DNA of 5,480 nucleotides from TMED13 sp042090305 (GTDB lineage Bacteria; Pseudomonadota; Alphaproteobacteria; Methylaequorales; Methylaequoraceae). The notes beneath the pieces were generated by a model. That model saw only the letters and a list, made by a program, of their open reading frames with translations. It was not told the DNA's origin and made no database searches. Numbering within the stretch: the first letter of the stretch is position 1; each line of letters opens with the position of its first letter. Where the stretch lies: contig JBELJQ010000045.1 in assembly GCA_042090305.1 (NCBI GenBank), forward strand, positions 1 through 5,480, given 5' to 3'. The position numbers were made by a program, and so were the translations under genes. This document shows, in pieces, positions 1 through 5,480 of the stretch.

Positions 1-5
1 AAAAG

Positions 6-83
6 ATGGCTAAAAGAAGAAAAAAAGCTAAAAAGAAAACTAAAAAGAAAAAAGCAAAAAAAAGAAGAAGAAAAAAAAGATAG
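6..83 (+). CDS. Very basic lysine/arginine-rich mini-protein, or C-terminal tail of a larger protein cut by the window edge
   Basis: An open frame from an ATG at 6 to TAG at 81-83 would encode 25 residues, beginning MAKRRKKAKK. Twenty of the 25 residues are Lys or Arg and the rest are Met, Ala and Thr. The reading frame stays open to the left edge, so the ATG could be internal and this could be the basic tail of a longer nucleic-acid-binding protein. The first residues look like a natural start, but only five upstream bases are visible, so no ribosome binding site can be judged. A strong terminator follows 15 bases after the stop, which supports a real transcribed gene ending here. Such composition is typical of tails or small proteins that bind DNA or RNA by charge; no specific function can be named. 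A-rich DNA gives Lys codons easily, so chance is not excluded. Confidence 0.5.
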   Translation: MAKRRKKAKKKTKKKKAKKRRRKKR

Positions 84-97
84 TTTTCTCTTTAACT

Positions 98-136
98 AAA
101 CGCCCTTTTTAATTTTTTTAGAAAGGGCGTTTTTTT
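98..136 (+). terminator. Rho-independent terminator between convergent genes
   Basis: The left arm AAACGCCCTTT (98-108) pairs perfectly with AAAGGGCGTTT (122-132). Two further weak pairs (T-G, T-A) can extend the stem towards a T-rich loop of about 9 bases. On the plus strand the GC core is followed by an unbroken run of seven T (130-136), the classic intrinsic terminator form for the basic ORF ending at 83. The T-run overlaps the carD stop codon (135-137, minus strand), so the same hairpin lies directly behind carD. In the minus direction the sequence after the stem is only TTTAGTTAAAG, so termination that way should be weaker. Confidence 0.88.
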
Positions 137-806
137 ATTCTGCGCTTTCAGAAATATTTGTTCTACCTAAAGCTTTATCCATTTTTTTTTGCACTTCTTC
201 AGGACCTGCTTTTAAAACTGCTTCAAATTCTGATTTTAATCTTTCGTAAGCTTTTTCAAATAATTGTCGCTCGGAGTATGATTGATCTGCAATAATATCG
301 GTATTCTTATTCAAATCTTTAACCACTTCTGCCAATTCATATATTTTACCAGAATTGATTTTTTGATCATATTCCTGTGCTCTTCTGCTCCACATCGTTC
401 TTTTGATTTTTGGCTTAGTTTTTAAAATAGAAATACATTTGTTAATTTGATTTATAGAAGCTATTGGCCTGAGTTTAGATTGTTGATTTATCGGTACTGT
501 TAGAGTTAATTTTTCTTTCTCGACAAGTATTTTATAAAATTGAATATCTATTTCTCCTATTTTAGCTTTTTCAACAGCTATAATTTTTCCTACACCATGT
601 TTTGGGTAAACTACGAAATCTTTAAGATTATAAATTCGTTTTTCAGTAGGTTGTTTTTTTATCTTTTTAATTTCGGGCTTCTCATCATTTGCTGAGATAT
701 TTTTTTTGTCAATTATCTTTGTTGATTGTTTTATCTTATTAGAAGATTTTATTTTTTTTACTTTTTTTACTTTTTTTACTTTTTTTGTTTTTTGCTTTTT
801 TGGCAT
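135..806 (-). CDS. carD: CarD/CdnL-family RNA polymerase-binding transcriptional regulator with lysine-rich N-terminal extension
   Basis: This 223-residue protein belongs to the CarD/CdnL family, which binds the RNA polymerase beta subunit and stabilises open promoter complexes, notably at rRNA and growth-related promoters. Residues 1-58 are a low-complexity, Lys-rich extension with a KKV repeat (8-19). The RNA polymerase-interacting domain starts near 62 (DFVVYPKHGVGKI) and runs to about 116 (VPINQQSKLRPI). The helical C-terminal domain carries the family signature MWSRRAQEYDQKINSG (138-153), with Trp139 in the position expected for the tryptophan that wedges into the promoter, then AEVVKDL (159-165). 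Alphaproteobacterial members are commonly about 165-175 residues, so the excess is the N-terminal tail. The ATG at 804-806 is 6 bases after the fdxA stop; a GGGA about 13 bases upstream is a poor ribosome binding site. It is the last gene of the operon. CarD identity is firm; the role of the tail is unknown. Confidence 0.93.
   Translation of the reverse strand: MPKKQKTKKVKKVKKVKKIKSSNKIKQSTKIIDKKNISANDEKPEIKKIKKQPTEKRIYNLKDFVVYPKHGVGKIIAVEKAKIGEIDIQFYKILVEKEKLTLTVPINQQSKLRPIASINQINKCISILKTKPKIKRTMWSRRAQEYDQKINSGKIYELAEVVKDLNKNTDIIADQSYSERQLFEKAYERLKSEFEAVLKAGPEEVQKKMDKALGRTNISESAE
750..785 (-). repeat. Four tandem 9-bp units encoding KKV-KKV-KKV-KKI in CarD
   Basis: Read on the minus strand this is three copies of AAAAAAGTA and one of AAAAAAATA, in frame with CarD residues 8-19. 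Each unit contains a run of seven or eight A, and similar A-rich sequence continues on both sides. A 9-bp unit changes length in whole codons, so unit gain or loss would vary the basic tail without breaking the frame, while slippage inside an A-run would shift it. Confidence 0.9.
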
Positions 807-812
807 ATTTAA

Positions 813-1154
813 TTATTTCCCGGGTTTTTCAGAAAAATGTTTATCATATTTGTCTTTTATATCTTTAAATTTTTCGTGATTTTCCATAGGCTCTTTTTTT
901 TTAGAAATATTAGGCCATATTGCAGAAAACTTTTTATTTAGCAATAACCATTTATCTTTATCTTTCGTGCTATCGTCTGTGTCAGCTTTAATTGCATCTA
1001 TAGGGCACTCAGGTTCACATACACCACAATCTATACATTCATCAGGATTAATTACTAACATGTTTTCACCTTCATAAAAACAATCAACTGGGCATACTTC
1101 AACACAATCAGTGAGCTTACATTTTATGCATTCATCTTTTACAATATAGGTCAT
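813..1154 (-). CDS. fdxA: Seven-iron ferredoxin (3Fe-4S + 4Fe-4S), FdxA type
   Basis: This 113-residue cytoplasmic electron carrier matches the Azotobacter ferredoxin I / FdxA family along its length. It starts MTYIVKDECIKC and contains DCVEVCPVDCFYEGENMLVI and the second cluster motif CIDCGVCEPEC. By family numbering, Cys9, Cys17 and Cys50 should hold the 3Fe-4S cluster and Cys21, Cys40, Cys43 and Cys46 the 4Fe-4S cluster; Cys12 and Cys25 are the usual extra cysteines. The C-terminal part has the family block WLLLNKKFSAIWPNI (81-95), then a Lys-rich variable tail. An upstream in-frame ATG at 1188-1190 would add 12 residues, but the family begins at MTYIV, and the ATG at 1152-1154 overlaps the TGA of the preceding gene as ATGA, suggesting translational coupling. 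No Shine-Dalgarno sequence is visible. Its redox partner cannot be told from the window. Confidence 0.95.
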   Translation of the reverse strand: MTYIVKDECIKCKLTDCVEVCPVDCFYEGENMLVINPDECIDCGVCEPECPIDAIKADTDDSTKDKDKWLLLNKKFSAIWPNISKKKEPMENHEKFKDIKDKYDKHFSEKPGK

Positions 1155-1540
1155 TGCTGGTTCAACAAATTTAATTTTATTTCTGCACACTCTTTATCAG
1201 AAAAGTATATTAGGCCACAAATTCTTCTCATCAAGTTAGATTCATATTGATCTACAGTATTGTCTGAAATAATTACTTTCCAGAGATGTTCAATTATATC
1301 TTTCTTTATTTCCATTGAATTTTCTTTGATAATATTTGTATAATTTAAAAGTTGATTAGAATTTTTCTCTAAATTTTCTGCTTCACTTAAAATCTCATCA
1401 ACATTCTCATTCTTTAAATATGATTGAATAAAGTTTTTAATTAAATCTTTTTCGTGGTTTGTATAGATTTCATCTATACTAGCTGCGTGAATAAGCAACG
1501 CAGATATACCAACAACACTCTCTTTATTTAATTTAACCAT
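1151..1540 (-). CDS. TerB-like (tellurite-resistance TerB / DjlA-like) helical protein
   Basis: This 129-residue soluble, helical protein resembles the TerB-like family (Pfam TerB type), which has two similar helical halves, each with an acidic loop. The second half is the clearer: residues 83-107 (IEHLWKVIISDNTVDQYESNLMRRI) match the family pattern 'W..A.ADG.LD.YE..LIRRI', keeping Asp93, Asp97 and Glu100. The first half (ALLIHAASIDEIYTNHEKDLI, 14-34) keeps Asp23 and Glu30 but has Thr27 where an acidic residue is usual. No signal peptide or membrane segment is seen. The ATG at 1538-1540 follows the helicase stop with no gap, and the TGA overlaps the fdxA start by four bases. The name does not imply tellurite resistance: many TerB-like proteins have no known role, and no other ter gene is present. 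Fold assignment is likely; function is unknown. Confidence 0.75.
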   Translation of the reverse strand: MVKLNKESVVGISALLIHAASIDEIYTNHEKDLIKNFIQSYLKNENVDEILSEAENLEKNSNQLLNYTNIIKENSMEIKKDIIEHLWKVIISDNTVDQYESNLMRRICGLIYFSDKECAEIKLNLLNQQ

Positions 1541-4006
1541 TTATTTTATATTTAAAGAAAGAAGCTTATTAAATGGATTTTCTTTTTTGTCAAATCGTAT
1601 TATTTTCCTTTTTTTCTTCTTTTCACCCATGAAAATGTAAGTATCAACCACCTTATCTTTCTTATAATTCATATAAGTCATTAATTTATAAAAATTCTCC
1701 TTAGAACAACCTAATAAATTCATCATTTCTGCGTTTATTTGGAACTTCTTGTTTTTTGTGTTCTCAATTATTTTTAAAAATAACTTTTCAAGAATATCAA
1801 TTCTTATGAAAAATTCTCTAAATTTTTCATATCCGCATAATAATAGAAAATCTTTGTCTAAGGATGATCCAATAATAAAATTTAATCCCGACTTCGGAAT
1901 TTTATTTTGCTTTGACAAATTATGAAATATTTTCCATAGACCAATTCTGAATTCTACAGCCTTTGGTTTGAGCATTTTTGGTAGATAAATATGATACCTC
2001 CCAATTTTTATTCCCATTCCCCATAACTTTTTTCGTTCCTCTATTGGTATTGATTTTACTATTTTGTCTACCTCACTTCTTTTAATAACTCCATTATTTT
2101 CATATAACTGAAACATAAGGCCTCTAAGATATTTATTAGTAATTTGGTATTTTGAAAGCTTAATTAAATCAGTTAATACTTTATTTATGTGACCAGATAA
2201 CCATTCGCTTAAAAATTTGTTTAATCTCGATTTTGACTCTTCATTAAGAGATTCATCCGCAATGATATCAAAATTGGGATTTAAATAGTCATTTCCCTTT
2301 TTTAATCTTGCTATAGGATTATCTTGCCAAAAAATGTGAACGTCATTTTTGATTTTGATTTCAGACTTAGAAATAATTTCATCAACTCTTTTAACTAGTT
2401 CTTTTTCCACACCCTTTCTAGCCGCCTTTTTTATTGATTTAATATCCGTATCCAATGTTTTTGAAGTAACTTCTATTAAAAACTTTAACCCTTTTAATTC
2501 TCCTATTAATTGACCATCTATAAAAATTTTATTTTTATCATTGATTTCAGTTTGTAAAACAAGATCTTGTTTTAAGCTCCTTGATAAAATGCTTATTTTT
2601 TTATCAATGAAACTTTTTGTTAATTCGTCATGCAACTTATCTGACAACTTATCCTCTATACTTTTTGTTTGTTGTATCCAGTAATCCGAATTTTCCACCC
2701 AATTCTTTTTATTTGCAACATATGACCAAGTTCTAACGTTAGATAATCTATGAGATAGCAAATCTACGTTTCCATGATCTTTTTCAAGCCCTTTAAGTTG
2801 TTCTTTCATAAAAAAACTTGGTATTCTTTTTTTTCGAGTTGATAAAAATTGAAAAACTTTATCCACAATATTTAAATGTTGACCATAAGCTTTCTTTTCA
2901 AAATCAGGTATCTGACAGCACTCCCACAAAAGCTCAAGATTTTTATGATATATAATATTATTCTCTCCTTTCTTTAAAAAAAATCTCAATACACTTTCAT
3001 CAAGCGAGTCATTAGTTCTCAGGAGATTTTTTTGTTTCGGCTTAAGTTCTAAAGTAGTAATTAAATTTGTAGGCTTACTGAAATCTAATTTTGAATTTCT
3101 CCAATAAATCATCTTAGTATCTGGTAATTGATGTTTCTCAATCTTTTCTATTTCATCTGAATTTAAAGTTTCACAATCTCCAGTGGTCCCGAAACCACCA
3201 TCATTTTTATATCTCCCTGCTCGTCCCGCGATTTGAGACATTTCAACTATATTAAGTCTTCTTGTTTTTTTTCCATCAAATTTTTTTAGGTTTGAAAAGT
3301 AAATTTCATTAATGTCCATGTTTAAACCCATACCGATAGCATCAGTTGCAATTAAATAATCCACATCACCAGATTGATAAAGACCAACCTGAGAATTTCT
3401 CGTTTTTGGACTCAATGATCCCATAATAACTGCAGCTCCACCTTTTTGACGTCGAACTAATTCAGCAATTGCATAAACTTCTTCAATAGAGAATGCTATT
3501 ATTGCTACTTTCCTATCAAGTCTTGAAATTTTTTTAATTCCTGAATAACTTAATTTTGAATATCTCTCTTTATTTTCAAACTCAACATTATCAACAAGTT
3601 CTTCAATAATATTTGCCATTACTTGAGAACCTAAAAACATAGTTAATTTTTTACCGCGAGATTCTAATAGTCGTTCAGTAAAAATATGACCTCTCTCTCG
3701 GTCAGCACACATTTGTATTTCATCGATGGCAACGAAATCTACGTCTTTATTTTTTGGCATAGATTCTACTGTGCAAATAAAATAGTTCGCAGTGCTTGGG
3801 ATTATTTTTTCTTCACCCGTAATTAAAGCTACTTTATCAATTCCAACTTTATTTACACATTTGTCATAAACTTCTCTAGCTAAAAGTCTTAAGGGTAAAC
3901 CAAATATTCCAGTCTCAAATTTCAACATCTTTTCAATAGCAACATAAGTCTTCCCGGTATTAGTCGGACCTAATAGAGCTATGATTTTTGAAGAGCTGGC
4001 ATTCAT
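1541..4006 (-). CDS. Suv3/MgpS-like DExH-box helicase, alphaproteobacterial type
   Basis: This 821-residue superfamily 2 helicase is expected to unwind RNA or RNA/DNA duplexes using ATP. The N-terminal core is complete: Walker A GPTNTGKT (13-20), motif Ia LPLRLLAREV (37-46), TGEEK (63-67), DExH-like motif II DEIQ (95-98), LGS (125-127), GSLSPKTRNSQ (196-206), motif V ATDAIGMGLNMD (220-231) and motif VI QIAGRAGR (258-265). These are the motifs of the mitochondrial Suv3 helicase and its alphaproteobacterial relatives. Residues 298-470 hold the family segment YWRNSKLDF, LLWECCQIPDF, RTWSYVA and IEDKLSDKLHDELT. A long C-terminal extension follows, with GMGIKIGRYHIYLP (664-677) and an end resembling that of relatives (ENPFNKLL). 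The start at 4004-4006 lies 12 codons before Walker A, as expected; the upstream sequence is A/T-rich without a Shine-Dalgarno sequence. It leads the operon. Whether it acts in RNA decay, as Suv3 does, is inferred. Confidence 0.92.
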   Translation of the reverse strand: MNASSSKIIALLGPTNTGKTYVAIEKMLKFETGIFGLPLRLLAREVYDKCVNKVGIDKVALITGEEKIIPSTANYFICTVESMPKNKDVDFVAIDEIQMCADRERGHIFTERLLESRGKKLTMFLGSQVMANIIEELVDNVEFENKERYSKLSYSGIKKISRLDRKVAIIAFSIEEVYAIAELVRRQKGGAAVIMGSLSPKTRNSQVGLYQSGDVDYLIATDAIGMGLNMDINEIYFSNLKKFDGKKTRRLNIVEMSQIAGRAGRYKNDGGFGTTGDCETLNSDEIEKIEKHQLPDTKMIYWRNSKLDFSKPTNLITTLELKPKQKNLLRTNDSLDESVLRFFLKKGENNIIYHKNLELLWECCQIPDFEKKAYGQHLNIVDKVFQFLSTRKKRIPSFFMKEQLKGLEKDHGNVDLLSHRLSNVRTWSYVANKKNWVENSDYWIQQTKSIEDKLSDKLHDELTKSFIDKKISILSRSLKQDLVLQTEINDKNKIFIDGQLIGELKGLKFLIEVTSKTLDTDIKSIKKAARKGVEKELVKRVDEIISKSEIKIKNDVHIFWQDNPIARLKKGNDYLNPNFDIIADESLNEESKSRLNKFLSEWLSGHINKVLTDLIKLSKYQITNKYLRGLMFQLYENNGVIKRSEVDKIVKSIPIEERKKLWGMGIKIGRYHIYLPKMLKPKAVEFRIGLWKIFHNLSKQNKIPKSGLNFIIGSSLDKDFLLLCGYEKFREFFIRIDILEKLFLKIIENTKNKKFQINAEMMNLLGCSKENFYKLMTYMNYKKDKVVDTYIFMGEKKKKRKIIRFDKKENPFNKLLSLNIK

Positions 4007-4065
4007 ATTTGTGTTAGATAATTTTTTTTATACTATATGTAGATCAAGGTTGAGAACAAAGTAAG

Positions 4066-4094
4066 ATTAAAACATGACCGAATCGTTTTGTCAA
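4066..4094 (-). promoter_or_regulatory. Sigma70-type promoter for the helicase-TerB-fdxA-carD operon
   Basis: On the minus strand, TTGACA (94-89 of the 4000s; a perfect -35 box) is followed after 17 bases by TTTAAT (4071-4066; 5 of 6 matches to TATAAT). This predicts transcription starting near 4059 and an untranslated leader of about 50 bases before the helicase ATG. A second, weaker candidate closer to the gene is TTGTTC (4059-4054) with 16 bases to TATAGT (4037-4032). No other good promoter was noticed within the tightly packed operon, so all four genes are probably transcribed from here. Confidence 0.65.
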
Positions 4095-4117
4095 ATGTTC
4101 CAATTTTAACAATTGAT

Positions 4118-4147
4118 TTGACTTTTAACAGGCACTCCCCGTATAGG
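4118..4147 (+). promoter_or_regulatory. Sigma70-type promoter for the aminotransferase gene
   Basis: TTGACT (4118-4123; 5 of 6 matches to the -35 consensus) is followed after 18 bases by TATAGG (4142-4147; 4 of 6 matches to the -10 consensus). Transcription would start near 4154, only about 8 bases before the ATG at 4162, giving an almost leaderless mRNA. That agrees with the lack of a recognisable Shine-Dalgarno sequence. It stands back-to-back with the operon promoter, with 23 bases between the two -35 boxes. Confidence 0.5.
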
Positions 4148-4161
4148 TAATTTAAAGTTTA

Positions 4162-5400
4162 ATGTCTTCTAAAGTTAAAAAAAAAATTCTAAAATTAAAA
4201 GAATCATCAACACTTGTAATTAACGAAAGATCTAAGAAACTTATTTCAAAAGGCCAAAAAGTATATCAGTTCGGTTTTGGCCAATCACCATTCCCAGTTC
4301 CAGAGAAAGTTGTGGAGGCACTAAAAAAAAATGCTCATAGAAAAGAATACTTACCTGTTCAAGGATTGCCCAAATTAAGAGAAAATATTTCAAAATACTT
4401 ATCTAAAAGAACAGGAAATAATTACCCTAAAGAAAATATATTGATTACACCTGGTTCAAAAGAAGCAATGTTATTAATACATATTGCTTTTAATGGAGAA
4501 ATCATAATTCCAGCACCTGGTTGGGTTTCTTATGAACCTCAGGCAGAGATAGGTTCAAATAAAGTTCATTGGTTAGAAACTGCAAGAGAAAATAATTGGT
4601 TTCCAACTGGGAAAGAACTTGAAAAAAAAATTAAGTCAGTAGGAAAAAATAAAAATTTAATTTTTATTCTAAATTCTCCAAATAATCCATCGGGAGCTGT
4701 TTGTAAAAATTTAGAAGAGCTGGCTAAAGTCGCAAAGAAATATAAAATTATGGTTTTGTCTGATGAAATTTATACTGATCTTACATTTACGGGAGAATAC
4801 AATTCGATTTCAAAATTTTATCCTGAATTAACTTTTATAACTGGAGGTCTAAGTAAATGGTGTGGAGCCGGAGGGTGGAGACTAGGATTTTTAGCTGTTC
4901 CAAAAAAATTAACTGAATTTTTAAAAAGCCTAAAGTCTCTTGCGAGTGAGTCTTATTCGACAGTAAATACGCCTACACAATATGCCTCTGTAGAAGCTTA
5001 TGCTGACGAACACGATCTATACAAATTTAAAGTTAGAGCAATATTAAAAGCTGTTGGGCACTATGTTTATAATAATCTTAAATCAAACAAGATATTAATA
5101 ACACCTCCTCAAGGAGCATTCTATTTAATGCCAGAATTTAAAAATAAAAAATATAAATCATCATCAGAACTATGTGAAGCTATTTTAAAAGATACAGGAG
5201 TAGCAATGTTGCCAGGTTCAGATTTTGGTTTTAAAACAAAAAAAATGTTAACGAGATTAAGCTACACTGATTTTGATGGAGTAGAATTTTTTAGAAATGT
5301 TACAAACTGTAAAATGATAGATGATGAGATGATCAAAAAGTATGCCCCAAATGTAGTTGAAGGTGTTTCTAAATTGTCAAATTGGGTTAAAAATTTATAA
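4162..5400 (+). CDS. Class I/II PLP-dependent aminotransferase
   Basis: This 412-residue cytoplasmic fold-type I enzyme should move an amino group between an amino acid and a 2-oxo acid using pyridoxal phosphate. Visible landmarks are FGFGQSPFPVP (37-47), the YLPVQGLPKLR segment (63-73), TPGSKEA (96-102) near the cofactor phosphate, NSPNNPSG (171-178), and DEIY (201-204), where Asp201 should pair with the PLP ring nitrogen and Tyr204 with its hydroxyl. LSKWCGAGGWRLG (230-242) follows, with Lys232 as the Schiff-base lysine and Arg240 as a phosphate ligand. Arg365 in TRLSYTDFDG is the likely substrate carboxylate-binding arginine. Length is normal for the family and the ORF is intact. The relatives include aspartate, aromatic and alanine aminotransferases; the WCGAGGWRLG form marks a subgroup whose substrate I cannot name from sequence. 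The ATG at 4162 gives the expected N-terminus. It is divergent from the operon and probably monocistronic or the first gene of its unit. Confidence 0.93.
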   Translation: MSSKVKKKILKLKESSTLVINERSKKLISKGQKVYQFGFGQSPFPVPEKVVEALKKNAHRKEYLPVQGLPKLRENISKYLSKRTGNNYPKENILITPGSKEAMLLIHIAFNGEIIIPAPGWVSYEPQAEIGSNKVHWLETARENNWFPTGKELEKKIKSVGKNKNLIFILNSPNNPSGAVCKNLEELAKVAKKYKIMVLSDEIYTDLTFTGEYNSISKFYPELTFITGGLSKWCGAGGWRLGFLAVPKKLTEFLKSLKSLASESYSTVNTPTQYASVEAYADEHDLYKFKVRAILKAVGHYVYNNLKSNKILITPPQGAFYLMPEFKNKKYKSSSELCEAILKDTGVAMLPGSDFGFKTKKMLTRLSYTDFDGVEFFRNVTNCKMIDDEMIKKYAPNVVEGVSKLSNWVKNL

Positions 5401-5408
5401 GAATCTCT

Positions 5409-5437
5409 TTGACCTCAATTCAATTACGTAGTTAAAT
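5409..5437 (+). promoter_or_regulatory. Possible promoter for the gene starting at 5464
   Basis: TTGACC (5409-5414; 5 of 6 matches) is followed after 17 bases by TTAAAT (5432-5437; 4 of 6). Transcription would start near 5444, leaving about 20 bases of leader, enough to hold the Shine-Dalgarno sequence at 5451-5456. In such AT-rich DNA a four-of-six -10 box is weak evidence. The -10 region overlaps a short palindrome, GTTAAATTAAC (5431-5441), which could be an operator half-site arrangement or chance. No clear intrinsic terminator for the aminotransferase is visible before it. Confidence 0.35.
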
Positions 5438-5463
5438 TAACCAACTAACAAAAGGATGTACAC

Positions 5464-5480
5464 ATGAAAAAAATGATATC
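5464..5480 (+). CDS. Start of a further gene, cut by the window edge
   Basis: Only the first codons are present, reading MKKMI and two bases of the next codon. The start is supported by AAAGGA at 5451-5456, a good Shine-Dalgarno sequence 7 bases before the ATG and the clearest one in the window. A Met-Lys-Lys opening followed by hydrophobic residues is common in exported proteins with signal peptides, but too little is visible to claim that. The gap from the aminotransferase stop is 63 bases, so the two genes may be co-transcribed or separate. Confidence 0.6.

Noticed and set aside
750..800. The T-rich repeat as a CRISPR, terminator or intergenic regulatory tract
   Set aside because: It reads cleanly in frame as the KKV repeat of CarD, has 9-bp units with no spacers, and has no hairpin.
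1155..1190. A 12-residue longer FdxA starting at the ATG at 1188-1190
   Set aside because: The extra residues do not match the ferredoxin family, which begins MTYIV, and they would overlap the TerB-like gene by 40 bases; the ATGA start at 1154 fits both family and coupling.
1151..1540. A tellurite-resistance island
   Set aside because: Only a lone TerB-like protein is present, inside a housekeeping-type operon, with no TerC, TerD or TerZ-like neighbours.
4111..4123. TTGAT near 4113 as half of an FNR/FixK box
   Set aside because: No ATCAA partner lies at the needed four-base spacing.
4130..4144. GGCACTCCCCGTAT as a sigma54 promoter (GGCAC-N5-TTGC pattern)
   Set aside because: GGCAC is present, but the required GC of the -12 element is missing (GTAT instead of TTGC), and a sigma70 promoter overlaps the spot.
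5425..5448. GTTAAATTAAC palindrome region as terminator of the aminotransferase
   Set aside because: The stem is short and all but G+C-free, with no T-run after it.
1..5480. Mobile element, phage or defence system in the window
   Set aside because: No transposase, integrase, long terminal inverted repeats, tRNA attachment site, nuclease or toxin-antitoxin pair was seen. The helicase has the housekeeping Suv3-like motifs and neighbours, not those of a defence helicase.

Overview
The window is AT-rich (roughly 30% G+C by eye), densely packed, single-strand-biased bacterial DNA with very short intergenic gaps. The gene content points to Alphaproteobacteria: a Suv3/MgpS-type DExH helicase, a 7Fe ferredoxin FdxA and a CarD/CdnL-type regulator in a row. 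Low G+C, lysine-heavy proteins and compaction suggest a streamlined marine lineage such as Pelagibacterales (SAR11). That lineage call is an inference from composition and gene type, not from a search.

Layout. (1) Positions 1-136: the 3' end of a plus-strand transcription unit that encodes an extremely basic mini-protein (or basic tail), closed by a strong GC-stem hairpin plus T-run. (2) Positions 135-4006: a four-gene minus-strand operon, read right to left as helicase, TerB-like protein, fdxA, carD. The joints are very tight: zero bases between helicase and the TerB-like gene, an ATGA overlap into fdxA, and 6 bases before carD. (3) Positions 4007-4161: a divergent promoter region, with a near-consensus sigma70 promoter facing the operon (TTGACA-17-TTTAAT) and a second one facing the plus-strand aminotransferase (TTGACT-18-TATAGG). 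(4) Positions 4162-5400: a complete class I/II PLP aminotransferase. (5) Positions 5401-5480: a short gap with a possible promoter and a clear Shine-Dalgarno sequence, then the first codons of another plus-strand gene.

How the genes fit together. The operon couples an RNA/DNA helicase, a small iron-sulfur electron carrier and an RNA polymerase-binding regulator. From memory, helicase-fdxA-carD is a recurring alphaproteobacterial arrangement in which a small S4-type RNA-binding gene often lies between helicase and fdxA. Here that slot holds a TerB-like helical protein. The aminotransferase is transcribed separately and is a metabolic gene with no evident functional tie to the operon.

I see no mobile element, CRISPR array, tRNA, rRNA or defence system, and no clear evidence for an undescribed multi-gene system. 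The most notable points are the TerB-like gene in the operon, the lysine-repeat N-terminus of CarD encoded by a slippage-prone 9-bp repeat, the basic mini-ORF next to it, and the back-to-back promoters.
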